A DNA stretch of 56,114 nt from an uncultured bacterium (GCA_905216145.1 CAJMST010000014.1:1-56114); one strand, 5' to 3'. Counted from the first letter of the stretch, positions 1 to 7,937 are shown. A program made the numbers and translations. The notes: generated from the letters alone by a model not told the origin.

Positions 1-49
1 TGACCTCTTGACTGCCAGTCAAGCGCTCTCCCAGCTGAGCTACGCCCCC
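1..49 (-). tRNA. tRNA-Ala(GGC), cut by window edge
   Basis: This is the 5' part of a tRNA gene read on the minus strand: acceptor GGGGGCG, D-arm, and the anticodon stem CTTGA/TCAAG enclosing loop CTGGCAG, which gives anticodon GGC. The T-arm and 3' end lie outside the window. The 49 visible bases are identical to the same part of the complete tRNA-Ala at 33375-33450. Confidence 0.93.
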
Positions 50-61
50 GTGCGAGAAAGT

Positions 62-90
62 ACTATACGGGAACTCCCCCGCCGATGCAA
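62..90 (-). promoter_or_regulatory. Promoter of tRNA-Ala (window-edge copy)
   Basis: Read on the minus strand there is a -35 box TTGCAT, a 17-base spacer and a -10 box TATAGT, about 13 bases upstream of the tRNA 5' end. The second tRNA-Ala has the same arrangement (TTGCAC, 17 bases, TATAGT), which supports both. Confidence 0.65.
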
Positions 91-162
91 GGACAATTTT
101 GGAAAAGATTTTACGGTGCGTGGAACGGCGCGGGGCCGAAGGGACACACGATGCCCGAAATA

Positions 163-186
163 GCCCGCGGGGCGCGCCCCGCGGGC
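163..186. repeat. Perfect 24-bp GC palindrome
   Basis: The 12-base arms GCCCGCGGGGCG and CGCCCCGCGGGC are perfectly complementary with no spacer. It lies in the 518-base gene-free stretch 50-567. No U-tract follows on either strand, so it is not a standard terminator. I see no coding sequence in this stretch. Confidence 0.6.
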
Positions 187-415
187 AGCGGCAAGCCCGC
201 CGCCCTCCTTCCTGGGGCGCGCATGTCGCCCCAGGTGCCGCCGGCCAGAACAAAGCAATCCGCGGTGCTTCCGCGGGAGGGTTTCGTCTGAGCCCCTCTC
301 CGCGCCTTCGGGTCAATTTACTGAACCGTGCGCAGCTCGCGCCAGCTGGTCGCTTCATAAACAGACCGGTTTACTGCGACGATTCCCGGATTTCCGACCA
401 CACGCCTACATTCGC

Positions 416-445
416 AAAACGGGCAGGCATTCTACCTGCGGTTTT
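416..445. terminator. Possible bidirectional terminator hairpin
   Basis: AAAAC, then GCAGG cattcta CCTGC, then a TTTT run form a hairpin flanked by A and T runs on both sides, so it could terminate in either direction. The minus-strand gene ending at 568 lies about 120 bases upstream of it. The nearby pair CCGGTTTACT (366-375) and AGTAAACCGG (490-499) is a further inverted repeat enclosing the hairpin. Confidence 0.4.
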
Positions 446-567
446 ACGAGCGACGAATTCGGTGTGCTCAGCTACCCCCAATCCAACGTAGTAAACCGGC
501 GTGGTTTTAAAATGGCACTTAATTACTGGCAGCATATAAAGTAGTAATAATGCTCACTTGAACAATA

Positions 568-1722
568 TTACTTACCAATACCAAGCCAATTGCACAGAAC
601 GTTGGCTCGCAATCTGGTCTCAGCGCATCTCATCGCCTCGGTTTTTGGTTTGTAGCGCAACTCCAATCGCTCACACACACTGTGAATGATGGCATCAAGC
701 TGATCGTGATCATTGAGCATGTCATGGGTTACAAGAAATACGTCGTATCCCATGCTTTGTAATGCTGTCATTCGTGCGGCATCGTGGTCCAGCACGGCGC
801 CTGAACCATGGATAACCTCTCCCTGAAGTTCGATAAGCACAGCTTTCATTATTATTGGGTTTACGATGACGATATCGCCGTAACAGATTTTCTGACCTGC
901 GATTTTTCGAGCTGAATTCGACAGCGGTGTTAAGTCGTTGACGTATATGTTTTTAAACTCCGCTCCGCCAGTACGCCTCGGAAGACTTAGCAACATGATT
1001 CCAGCAACTTCTAGCGGGGATGCCGCAATACCCATTACCTGCCGTGCGGCTTCGTAGAATTGTTTTCCCCACATCTCGCCCTTAACCTTCGCTGCAAATC
1101 TGTGCAGTTCTTCTATTTCAATAAGAGGCTTTCTCATCCAGAGCGATGTGCCTTTTCCGTTTGCTTTATTTCCGGATCCGTCATTCTGCTGCCCACTTTG
1201 ATCATTCTCGCTGTCCTTCTGGCTCGCACGAGCATAGACTCGCTTCCATGGGGCCTCGTCTTGGGTTTCATCTAGTTCAAAAAGACTTTCTGTGGTGTAC
1301 TGCTCTTCTTCTGATTTTGCTTGCTCAAGTGCCATGTCGACCGCGGGCGATGGTTTAAAAACCGAAAACCATCCGCAGAGCTCGTACATGGCCAGAACCA
1401 GGTCGCATGAAGAAACGCTTCGAGTCATGGTGAATAGCGTATGAAGAGGGTCTGTGACGCTAAAGCCCATGCCCGTGTCGATCGAGACCTTCTCTGTATA
1501 GGCGCTGTTCCATCGGATGGTACGTCTTGTCTCGGAATGTAGGTTGCTTCGAGTTGATGCTGCTGTGATGACTGGGGTCTTGAGGACGTCGGTTACGAAT
1601 GGGGCTTGGGATAGAGCTCGCCAGCCTTCTTCGGAGTTGGGCAGGCGCGGGTAGAGATCGCGCACCTGTGGCGGGCAGCGCCAGTAACGGAATGCGGTGT
1701 TTGCGCAGACGATTTCGTCCAT
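568..1722 (-). CDS. Hypothetical protein with C-terminal DUF559-like nuclease-type domain
   Basis: A 384-residue protein of unknown role. The start at 1722 is chosen because AGGGGAGG sits seven bases upstream; the frame stays open further but has no such site. The last third contains GDIVIVNP, then VLIELQGEV, then a D-x3-R-x3-L-x4-Y pattern and VFLVTHDML. This resembles the PD-(D/E)xK core of DUF559/Vsr-like endonucleases, with Asp and Glu-x-Gln in place. The N-terminal part (CPPQVRDLYPRLP) resembles proteins that are common in Coriobacteriia as stand-alone genes, sometimes related to AbiEi-type antitoxins. A polar low-complexity linker separates the two parts. Nuclease activity is inferred, not shown. 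It stands alone next to tRNA-Val. Confidence 0.6.
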   Translation of the reverse strand: MDEIVCANTAFRYWRCPPQVRDLYPRLPNSEEGWRALSQAPFVTDVLKTPVITAASTRSNLHSETRRTIRWNSAYTEKVSIDTGMGFSVTDPLHTLFTMTRSVSSCDLVLAMYELCGWFSVFKPSPAVDMALEQAKSEEEQYTTESLFELDETQDEAPWKRVYARASQKDSENDQSGQQNDGSGNKANGKGTSLWMRKPLIEIEELHRFAAKVKGEMWGKQFYEAARQVMGIAASPLEVAGIMLLSLPRRTGGAEFKNIYVNDLTPLSNSARKIAGQKICYGDIVIVNPIIMKAVLIELQGEVIHGSGAVLDHDAARMTALQSMGYDVFLVTHDMLNDHDQLDAIIHSVCERLELRYKPKTEAMRCAETRLRANVLCNWLGIGK

Positions 1723-2064
1723 TTGCGCCTCCCCTGGTATCGGCCGTAGACCATGCGGTTGTGGTCGTGGACGATTATCTACCGGGGCATCATGCGGGTA
1801 AGTACCGGAAGCTGACCAAACGCTGACCAAAAGCTTGACGAGTTCTGCCGAAAACCGTCGTGTGATAGAAATCCGCTGGAAGACGCTCTGGGCATGCGGT
1901 CCCTGTCTCCACATTTGCGCTCGAATCACATGGGGAGTTCATTGAAATTACGGATGTGTTTTATACAAAACATGCAATGGCGTCAAAAAAGGGCGCGATA
2001 AAAAAAGACGCCTTATACGACTTCGAGTCGATTTTGGTGTCGGCCTTGGTGTCAAAAGGAAAAA

Positions 2065-2089
2065 GGTCAGAGGCTTAACACCTCTGACC
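2065..2089 (-). terminator. Rho-independent terminator of tRNA-Val
   Basis: Perfect nine-base arms GGTCAGAGG and CCTCTGACC with a seven-base loop, followed on the minus strand by TTTTTCCTTTT. It lies 11 bases past the 3' end of tRNA-Val and reads in its direction. Confidence 0.85.
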
Positions 2090-2100
2090 TGCGCTTTTGA

Positions 2101-2175
2101 TGGTGGGCGATACAAGATTCGAACTTGTGACCCCATCCGTGTGAAGGATATGCTCTACCCCTGAGCCAATCGCCC
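2101..2175 (-). tRNA. tRNA-Val(CAC)
   Basis: A complete cloverleaf on the minus strand: acceptor GGGCGAT with its partner ATCGCCC, D-stem GCTC/GAGC, anticodon loop TTCACAC giving CAC, T-arm ACAAG-TTCGAAT-CTTGT, discriminator A and encoded CCA. It decodes GUG. Confidence 0.95.
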
Positions 2176-2197
2176 GTCGCCTTTCGGCAAAAGAGAT

Positions 2198-2225
2198 ACT
2201 ATCATAGCCGAGCGTGGTTTACCAA
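2198..2225 (-). promoter_or_regulatory. Candidate promoter of tRNA-Val
   Basis: On the minus strand TTGGTA is followed after 16 bases by GATAGT, about 22 bases before the tRNA 5' end. The boxes match consensus only partly. Confidence 0.4.
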
Positions 2226-2313
2226 GAACTTTTTGCCCCCGATTTTAAATTCGTGAGTGCCAGTCAAGCCAAAGCAACCAAAGCAATCGGCAAAACCGCA
2301 GCTAAACTACCAT

Positions 2314-3132
2314 TTACCGCTTTATCCACGAGGTCTCAGGACGGCAGATAAGTCGAGCGTTGTTGTAAGCCATGTCGAGCGTGAGGCAGGTGCGTGCGGC
2401 GTAGAAGCCGTCCTCGCGTTGGATGGTCAGTGCCAGTTCGGGCTTGTCGCCGGTTAGGCACAGCGGCAGCAGCAGCTGGATCCGGCCGCCGTAGAACTGC
2501 GGCACGGCGAGCGTGTAGTTGGCGGCGGCGCGGCGGGCGGCCTCGACGACGGCTCCCTCAAAGGCGCGGCGCAGCAGTAGCGAGTTGCCCTCCCCCATCA
2601 GGCTGGCGGGAATACGCGTGAGGTTCTCCTCATCGCCCAGAATGTGGTCGATGTTGGAGCGGATGGGCAAGCGGTAGTCAAAGACCAGCTCGGAGGGGTC
2701 CTCGGCAAAGCGCACGCGGCACGGCAGGTACTCAAACGAGACCAGCATGGGGTCGCTCTCCTTAAAGAAGCCCTTCAAAAACCAGCGCTGGCGCGCGTCG
2801 GGCTTGGTGTTGGGCTCAAACAGGCCATAGATGGTCTCGTAACGGCGCGTGTACAGGCCGGTGTTGAACAGGCAGCGGTCGTCATCGAACACCAACGGCA
2901 GGTTGGACGGCGCGGTCTGGTCCACGTCGCGCTCGGTCAGGAACACCGCGCGGCTAAACGAGAACGACAGATAGTTTTTGAGGATGCGGTTACTGGGACC
3001 CCAGTCCTCGGGGTCGGCTAGATCGACCAGGCGGTCGTAGCAGGGCTCGGGGCAAAACGCGAAGTCGTACACATTGCTGCACAGGGTGCTAGGGAGTTCC
3101 ATGTGGCGTCCATTCCATTCAATAACCGGCAT
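2314..3132 (-). CDS. DUF3825 domain-containing protein
   Basis: A 272-residue protein that is essentially a single DUF3825 domain. The family signature is visible as FNTGLYTRRYETIYGLFEP near the middle, then LPLCLTGD and CLTLDMAYNNARLI near the C-terminus. DUF3825 is often found in proteins with RNA-linked modules such as NYN or LOTUS domains; here it is on its own, and its biochemical function is not established. The ATG at 3132 has only a weak ribosome-binding site. A second ATG at 3102 is possible. A short coding-like remnant (3148-3294) ends 15 bases upstream, so the gene may once have been the second of a coupled pair. Confidence 0.75.
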   Translation of the reverse strand: MPVIEWNGRHMELPSTLCSNVYDFAFCPEPCYDRLVDLADPEDWGPSNRILKNYLSFSFSRAVFLTERDVDQTAPSNLPLVFDDDRCLFNTGLYTRRYETIYGLFEPNTKPDARQRWFLKGFFKESDPMLVSFEYLPCRVRFAEDPSELVFDYRLPIRSNIDHILGDEENLTRIPASLMGEGNSLLLRRAFEGAVVEAARRAAANYTLAVPQFYGGRIQLLLPLCLTGDKPELALTIQREDGFYAARTCLTLDMAYNNARLICRPETSWIKR

Positions 3133-3147
3133 GCGGATGCTTAGATT

Positions 3148-3294
3148 CTATACGTGCGACGCACCGTCGAGACGCACAACGCAATTGCGCCTTAGTTCTT
3201 TGACGAGCTCGTCGCGGGAGCGGCTTTCGGATACGAGGTCCTGGATCCAGGCGTAGTGCGGGAAAAACCGAGATCTGTCGACCAGACCCCGATT
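3148..3294 (-). pseudogene. Orphan C-terminal coding remnant upstream of DUF3825 gene
   Basis: Between a stop at 3295-3297 and a stop at 3148-3150 this frame reads about 48 residues, including FPHYAWIQDLV and SRDELVKELRRN. The composition is normal for the genome and it has no start. It looks like the tail of a deleted gene that sat directly upstream of the DUF3825 gene. I cannot name the parent family. Confidence 0.35.
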
Positions 3295-3460
3295 TTACGC
3301 TTTCGAGACATGCTTTTTTAAATAGCAGATGTCTTGGGGCTGCTATGGCGGCCATGTAATTTGAAAAATGGAAGTCCGATCAACAAATGGGGGTGCCACG
3401 GCAAACGCCGGGGCACCCCGTCTCAGAACCTATATTGCTTTCCCCTAATCCTCTAAGTAC

Positions 3461-4243
3461 TTAGAGGAATGCAAGGACAACAGCAAAGACAATGCACGTG
3501 ACACCTATCCCGAGCGGAAGTCGCGCCTTCTTCTTTTTGTCCTTAATAAGAAAAGCCTCGATTGCAGACGCAAGGACCAGAAATCCGCCGATAATTAGCA
3601 GGTCAAGCGCAACGAAACGGACGGTCGAAATATCGGAAGAGATCCCTCCGGCATTAACGTTCACGAGCGTAAAGATCGCGGCGAAGACGGCAAAGAGTGC
3701 CAGCACATTACCGTAAATACGAGATTCGATATTGGCAACTTCTTCCTTTTTGTCTTCAACCTTTTTGAGCTCTCCGGCATAGACGTCGGAATAGTCGGCG
3801 AGCCCATTAAAGTTAAGCTCATCGGAAAAGGCTCCATGGTAAGGATGGGCAACCGTGCCTTCGACGTGCTGGAATGCGACCTGCGCGATGCCCTTAGACT
3901 TATCGAGGGTAATGGTGCTGCCGCTTACGTTTGTAACACGATAGAACAGCCTAGTTCCATGGCCAGGGAAATAGAGCGGTGCATCCAAAGAAAGCCCTTG
4001 GCGAATGCGCGAATTGCGCAGAAGTACGCTAGCGGTCAGATTGTTGGGTAGCGCGACACATTCAACGCAAGAGACAAAAGTCGAGTCTCCGGGGCCAAGC
4101 TCGACCTCGAACTGCTTGCTTTCATTAATGTAGAATCCGTCGGTGCGCAAGTCATACGTAACCTGGCCGATGTTCGAAGCATCGGCATTGAGCAGCACCT
4201 TGTTGTCGATAAGCTCTTGAATCTTAGTATCGCTCAAGTACAT
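3461..4243 (-). CDS. Membrane protein with N-terminal dCTP deaminase/dUTPase-fold domain
   Basis: 260 residues. The start at 4243 has AAGGAAG eight bases upstream. Residues about 1-150 follow the Dcd/Dut trimeric fold: LSDTKIQELIDN at the start, YDLRTDGFYI, an LGPGDSTFVSCVECVALP strand pair, RNSRIRQGL where Dcd has GRSSxxRxGL, and PGHGTRLFYRV. In catalytic Dcd the last segment carries a Thr-Leu-Glu with the essential Glu; here it reads LFYRV, so the deaminase Glu seems absent. A charged helical stretch (about 175-195) then leads to three hydrophobic segments (NVLALFAVFAAIFTLV, LLIIGGFLVLASAIEAFL, IGVTCIVFAVVLAFL) separated by KDKKKKAR. A nucleotide-sensing domain driving a membrane effector is a reasonable inference. 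Last gene of a three-gene minus-strand cluster. Confidence 0.7.
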   Translation of the reverse strand: MYLSDTKIQELIDNKVLLNADASNIGQVTYDLRTDGFYINESKQFEVELGPGDSTFVSCVECVALPNNLTASVLLRNSRIRQGLSLDAPLYFPGHGTRLFYRVTNVSGSTITLDKSKGIAQVAFQHVEGTVAHPYHGAFSDELNFNGLADYSDVYAGELKKVEDKKEEVANIESRIYGNVLALFAVFAAIFTLVNVNAGGISSDISTVRFVALDLLIIGGFLVLASAIEAFLIKDKKKKARLPLGIGVTCIVFAVVLAFL

Positions 4244-4297
4244 ATGAACCACTTCCTTAGGACAACGAGTATAGCACTGAGGTATTGCACTGGCGGC

Positions 4298-4314
4298 TGT
4301 CCCCAAAGGGGACA
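4298..4314. repeat. Small inverted repeat TGTCCCC-aaa-GGGGACA
   Basis: A perfect seven-base inverted repeat in the 111-base gap between the 4355 and 3461 genes. The same GGGGACA word appears in the tandem repeat at 56015-56044, so it may be a family of dispersed intergenic repeats. Confidence 0.5.
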
Positions 4315-4354
4315 CAGGTGAAGTAAGTTCAACTTCTCTACTCGGCACGCACCC

Positions 4355-4879
4355 TTAAATAAACTCTCCCGTCTCCAGGTCAACGAAGTCCGCGAGCTTT
4401 ATCTTTCCGGAGAAGCCGCTCCCCTTGTACTTTCCTGCGTAGGTCTCAGTGTCGAACTTGAACGAAATGTTATACAGCTTTCCAGTCTTTGTCTTCCTGA
4501 TTAGCCCGTTTTCCAGCATGTAGCTCAGTACCCTCTTATGGCTTTCTCTATCGTTTCCGTTTAGGTAAAAGCAGCAGACACCTTGTTTCGAGCCCGCCGC
4601 GATGAGCGTTTCGGGATTCGAGTATTTGGCCTCTACGACGACGCCATCAAGAACTGCGGTTCCGACAATGTCGTCCATGAGGGCGGTTTTGAATGGAGAG
4701 AAGAAGAACATCCATTTGCCGCATTGGACAGGATTTATGTCGTGGATTCGCTCCTTATTGATAAACCAAATCCATGAGAACGATTTGACCCTGGCAATCG
4801 AGCCGGATTCGTTAAGAAGCGTTTCTTCGACGGACGGCGTTAATTCCTCGTTGTTGCCTGTGTTATTTGAGCTTGCCAT
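4355..4879 (-). CDS. Hypothetical protein in three-gene candidate defence cluster
   Basis: 174 residues, soluble by composition; I do not recognise the family. Visible features are an acidic N-terminus, VKSFSWIWFINKERI, GKWMFFFSPF, VVEAKYSNPETL, GVCCFYLNGND and a C-terminal region rich in Gly, Lys and aromatics ending DLETGEFI. The segment around VCCFYLNGNDRESHKRVLSYMLENGLIRKTKTGK looks like a winged-helix-like region. Its start is 23 bases after the stop of the upstream membrane GIY-YIG gene, and it precedes the dCTP-deaminase-fold gene by 111 bases, so the three are probably co-transcribed. Composition is slightly AT-rich against neighbouring core genes. Confidence 0.6.
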   Translation of the reverse strand: MASSNNTGNNEELTPSVEETLLNESGSIARVKSFSWIWFINKERIHDINPVQCGKWMFFFSPFKTALMDDIVGTAVLDGVVVEAKYSNPETLIAAGSKQGVCCFYLNGNDRESHKRVLSYMLENGLIRKTKTGKLYNISFKFDTETYAGKYKGSGFSGKIKLADFVDLETGEFI

Positions 4880-4902
4880 TGCATTAATCCTAACAGTCGC
4901 CC

Positions 4903-5493
4903 TTAATAAAGCTCCTCGCCAGCAGCCTCGAGCGCTTGTATCGCTGCGCGTTTTAGCTCATTGAGACTTTCGTAGCCGCTTTCCGACAGCTGGATTATTC
5001 GCACGTTGAATGAGTCACCGTACTTGTAATCGGCATACACATCGCAATTGCCCCTACCGAGAAACTGTATGGCCGCTCGATCAATTGCCTTTGCGCTTTG
5101 GCCTACGTAGTACAGATCTTTGGTTGCATTATGGACAATGAAGATGCCAGTAATTTCGCCTTGCTGTGTCAGGGCCTTTCGCTGAGACATAAACTCTTCG
5201 GCGCTCGCGGCGATTTGAGGATCATCTTCTAGGAGCGATTGGCGTAGCCCTAGTAGATTCTCTTGTTGCCTTGATGCAGTAATAACAAGAAAGAGCCCGT
5301 CCACAAAAAAGAATAAGCCAAGGAGTAAGAAAGTAAAAGAAAGCGAGCCATATATGTTGGCACTCGATGGCAGAGCGGAAAAGAAACTGACAATTGCCAA
5401 TACAAGCCCAGTAACGCTGATGACTTTTCCGATCGGGATGAGCCTCCTTGGAGGGGCCGATGCGACGGTTTTGATTTGATAGTAGTTCCTCAT
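4903..5493 (-). CDS. Two-TM protein with C-terminal GIY-YIG-type domain
   Basis: 196 residues. GGAG lies seven bases before the ATG at 5493. Residues about 20-75 hold two hydrophobic segments (VISVTGLVLAIVSFFSAL and LSFTFLLLGLFFFVDGLFLVI). A polar helical linker follows. From about residue 115 there is a GIY-YIG module: GIFIVHNATKDLYYVGQS, then GRGNCDVYADYKYGDSF and LNELKRAAIQALEAAG. The classical Tyr pair is represented by GIF and YVG, and the family's Glu-Arg near the end reads LKRA here, so catalysis is uncertain. The topology would place the nuclease-like domain in the cytoplasm at the membrane. First gene of a minus-strand trio with the genes at 4355 and 3461. Confidence 0.7.
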   Translation of the reverse strand: MRNYYQIKTVASAPPRRLIPIGKVISVTGLVLAIVSFFSALPSSANIYGSLSFTFLLLGLFFFVDGLFLVITASRQQENLLGLRQSLLEDDPQIAASAEEFMSQRKALTQQGEITGIFIVHNATKDLYYVGQSAKAIDRAAIQFLGRGNCDVYADYKYGDSFNVRIIQLSESGYESLNELKRAAIQALEAAGEELY

Positions 5494-5759
5494 GTTATGA
5501 CTCCAGTGATATAGGCAATTGGGTCCAAATGAAGCTTTATAAACGGTAGCATTTGGATTGCAATTATCTTATCGCTCTGGCAGATGGGGTGTAAGGCTCA
5601 ACATCGGTAATGGATCGAGAGGCAGTCGAGCTGAACAAAATAGTGCCGTCGCAGCGATGGCTGATACGGCACCAATCTCTAAGAAATTGATTTAGTAGTA
5701 GGCTAAAGACTTCTGCAATAGCTGCATTCATCCCTCTCTGGTCTCACTTAAACGGGGCC

Positions 5760-6866
5760 TTAGCAGCGAAATGCGGCAGCCAGGAGCGTTGTTCCCAGAA
5801 GGAAAAGCGTTACGGAAGCGGCAATCCAGTCGCTGTCGGCGGTCTTGGGGAGTGTCGTTGCGGTCGTGCTGGTGGCTTTAGGCTTAGAGGACGCAGGCAC
5901 TGTGGTCTTGGTCACCGTCGTCTTGATCGTTATGTTTGTTTTGGGCGACGTGGCCGCAGGTTTCACCGTTGGATCCGTCGTCGGCCCCGCACCGGGCTGC
6001 CCTGCAGCAGGGCCGGCACTACCATCTGGTTTACCCTCCCCGCATCCAGGCACGTCGTCTCCATCGGTCTCCCCTGCCGGTGGCGTGGCGGCATCGGGCT
6101 CAACCACCACATGCGGTGCCATCGCACCGGCAGCATTCACCACGCCGTCAGCACCAAAGGCCCCGCCGGCAGGCGTCACAAACCGTGCGGACACAAGCGA
6201 GCCGCCCAAGCACGCGACGCCGCCATCGGTACCTGCCGCATCGAGCCACGAGGCATCGACGGAAAGCCGACAGCCGGCCGCCCCATCGCCAAGGCCTAAG
6301 TCCTGCAGATACACGCCATAAGCGCGCACGCCCGCTCCGGACCCTGTGCTCGCGGCAACGACGCGCCCGCCACCGCGCACGGCCATGTCGCCGGCGATCA
6401 CGCCGGCCACGGCCTCGTCCGTGACGTCGGCCCCGTCCGCCCGGGCATCGACGGTGCAGACGTCCACCACGAGCGCCCGCGAGACGTGGATCGCGCACTG
6501 CGAGCCCGATGCCGCCAGGGACCCGGTGCCGCGAAGCGTCAGGTCGCCCCACACCTCCATGCCGCACTGCGTGATGTCCGCATCGGGCGCATGCGACTCC
6601 GTCACGGAGTTTTGCCCGGCAAGTGTCAGCACCAGGTCGCCGTCAGCGCCGATGGCCTCTCCCGCGTAGCCGTTAAGCTCCAGGTGGCCGGCATCGGTCC
6701 AGGCCCAGCCGGGGCCCGACACGCCCGGCTCGTAGTACGTCGCGCCCGCGATGACGAGGCTCTCCGCGCCCGCGGCATAAGAAGGCCCGCCCAGCAAAAC
6801 GCATAGGCAGGCTATGGCAACGATCTCAATGTAATGACGGCTGGTGTAGGACTCGGCAGCAAACAT
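5760..6866 (-). CDS. Cell-wall-anchored surface protein (LPKTAD sorting signal)
   Basis: 368 residues from the ATG at 6866, which has GGAG five bases upstream; a GTG at 6905 would add 13 residues. The N-terminus has a signal peptide (EIVAIACLCVLLGGPSYA). The body (about 30-240) is Gly/Ala/Asp-rich with repeated short strands such as LTLAGQNSVTE, LTLRGTGSLAA and MAVRGGGRVVAAS, suggesting a right-handed beta-helix or carbohydrate-binding surface domain. A Pro/Gly/Asp then Thr/Lys/Pro-rich wall-spanning stretch follows, then LPKTAD, a hydrophobic helix and a short tail AAFRC. This is a sortase substrate with Ala in place of Gly in the motif. Function is unknown; adhesion is inference. No sortase gene is in the window. 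Confidence 0.75.
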   Translation of the reverse strand: MFAAESYTSRHYIEIVAIACLCVLLGGPSYAAGAESLVIAGATYYEPGVSGPGWAWTDAGHLELNGYAGEAIGADGDLVLTLAGQNSVTESHAPDADITQCGMEVWGDLTLRGTGSLAASGSQCAIHVSRALVVDVCTVDARADGADVTDEAVAGVIAGDMAVRGGGRVVAASTGSGAGVRAYGVYLQDLGLGDGAAGCRLSVDASWLDAAGTDGGVACLGGSLVSARFVTPAGGAFGADGVVNAAGAMAPHVVVEPDAATPPAGETDGDDVPGCGEGKPDGSAGPAAGQPGAGPTTDPTVKPAATSPKTNITIKTTVTKTTVPASSKPKATSTTATTLPKTADSDWIAASVTLFLLGTTLLAAAFRC

Positions 6867-7227
6867 ACCCGCTCCGATCTTCGCAGGAGCCAATAGAATG
6901 TGCACCAGAAAATGCCCTGGTAACAGCAGTTATTAGTTTAGCGAGATCAATGCGTGAGCAAAGACAAATCGCGTGAGCAATGTCCACAATTAGGTGTAAA
7001 TCGTTTTGCCAGTCGGTGAAAGGAAGAATCTGGGCTCGACATAATCGTGCACAACTCCGTACGGATTGGGATGGTTGAAGTGAGCATGTGCGATAGGTAC
7101 AGGGCCGGGGTTTCTAGCGAGTGGCGACAGCCGCGCGGCATCGAAAGAACGGGTGCGAACCCATGCGAAAGCGCTGAGAATTTGCACGTTTCCGTACCGC
7201 GAATACAGTTGGTACGGAGAAAGACGA

Positions 7228-7359
7228 TTACTCAAGCACGGGCAAGTCTGGATGATTCTTCTCTTTTATTTCGGTAAAAAACTCCCCAAGCGTCTTCTCC
7301 TCCCACGCCGGATACTCCGACCCGTCGTCGGTCTTAAAACGCAAATAAGGCTGTTCCAT
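7228..7359 (-). pseudogene. Truncated HsdS (type I R-M specificity subunit) N-terminal remnant
   Basis: A 43-codon frame with an excellent ribosome-binding site (GGGAGGTGA, six bases before the ATG at 7359). It encodes MEQPYLRFKTDDGSEYPAW and then EEKTLGEFFTEIKEKNHPDL, the typical N-terminus of a type I specificity subunit, and stops after PVLE where intact proteins continue into the first target-recognition domain. It lies 14 bases downstream of the transglutaminase-like gene. The following 320 bases (6906-7227) hold no gene that I can support, only an eight-base inverted repeat TCCGTACC/GGTACGGA near 7191-7218. Confidence 0.7.
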
Positions 7360-7373
7360 ATCATTCACCTCCC

Positions 7374-7937
7374 TTAAATCACATCATCTTTGACTGTGTC
7401 GCGCAACGCGTCTACATTTGCTTTCAACGGGCTCATATCCAACAGGTCGCAAGCGAACTTCCACAAGATTCGCTTCGGTGATTTATCACAATATTCGACT
7501 ACCGGCATTCCCTGTACTTTGCTAATCAAAGCGTCGCGCCAGTCCTCATCAAATGTAAACGGACGATATTCCATTCCTTGTTCGTTCGCCTCGTACGACC
7601 CCATCACGATAGGGAAACGAACATCAAACGTCGAAAATGGTGAGAACTTAGCATTGCCGTAAATAGCGATGTCCACAATCTTCCCATCCAGCTCGAGCCA
7701 CGCATGATAGAACTCATAGCCGCTTGGAGGCACGACCAGCCCGTAGCAAATACGAGGCTTGTAACCAAGATATTTCAGCGCAATAAACAGCTCGACCGTC
7801 GTGGACAGACAGCCATCCGGCTCTTCGGCCGCGCACATTTTATTGAATGCCTTGGTCATCGCAAAAACCATTTTCTTGTCTTCAAATCCAGAGAGCTGTC
7901 GCTGAATATAATGAATTGCGTCGTAATCTCGTTTCAA
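7374..7937 (-). CDS. Transglutaminase-like (papain-fold) protein inside decayed R-M locus
   Basis: 187 residues from a TTG at 7937 preceded by AGGAG eight bases upstream; an ATG at 7955, overlapping the HsdM stop, has a poorer site. The centre shows a transglutaminase-core pattern: CLSTTVELFIALKYLGYKPR with the candidate catalytic Cys, then YHAWLELDGKIVDIAIYG supplying His and Asp. The length fits a single catalytic domain. In type I restriction operons small accessory genes can sit between hsdM and hsdS; here the flanks are an HsdM tail and an HsdS head, both broken, while this gene is intact. Its substrate is unknown; similarity to lasso-peptide B2-type transglutaminases is only at fold level. 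Confidence 0.65.
   Translation of the reverse strand: MKRDYDAIHYIQRQLSGFEDKKMVFAMTKAFNKMCAAEEPDGCLSTTVELFIALKYLGYKPRICYGLVVPPSGYEFYHAWLELDGKIVDIAIYGNAKFSPFSTFDVRFPIVMGSYEANEQGMEYRPFTFDEDWRDALISKVQGMPVVEYCDKSPKRILWKFACDLLDMSPLKANVDALRDTVKDDVI

Noticed and set aside
163..499. CRISPR array in the gene-free left edge
   Set aside because: Only single inverted repeats are present; there are no regularly spaced direct repeats, here or elsewhere in the window.
2258..2269. TGCCAGTCAAGC, part of the tRNA-Ala anticodon arm, as a possible attachment-site remnant (also CCAGTCAAGCG at 31677-31687)
   Set aside because: The matches are only 11-12 bases, no integrase is nearby, and chance occurrence in 56 kb is not excluded.
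5845..6321. Long plus-strand frames opposite the LPKTAD surface protein
   Set aside because: They are antisense shadows of GC-rich, low-complexity coding sequence; the minus frame has a signal peptide and a sorting motif.
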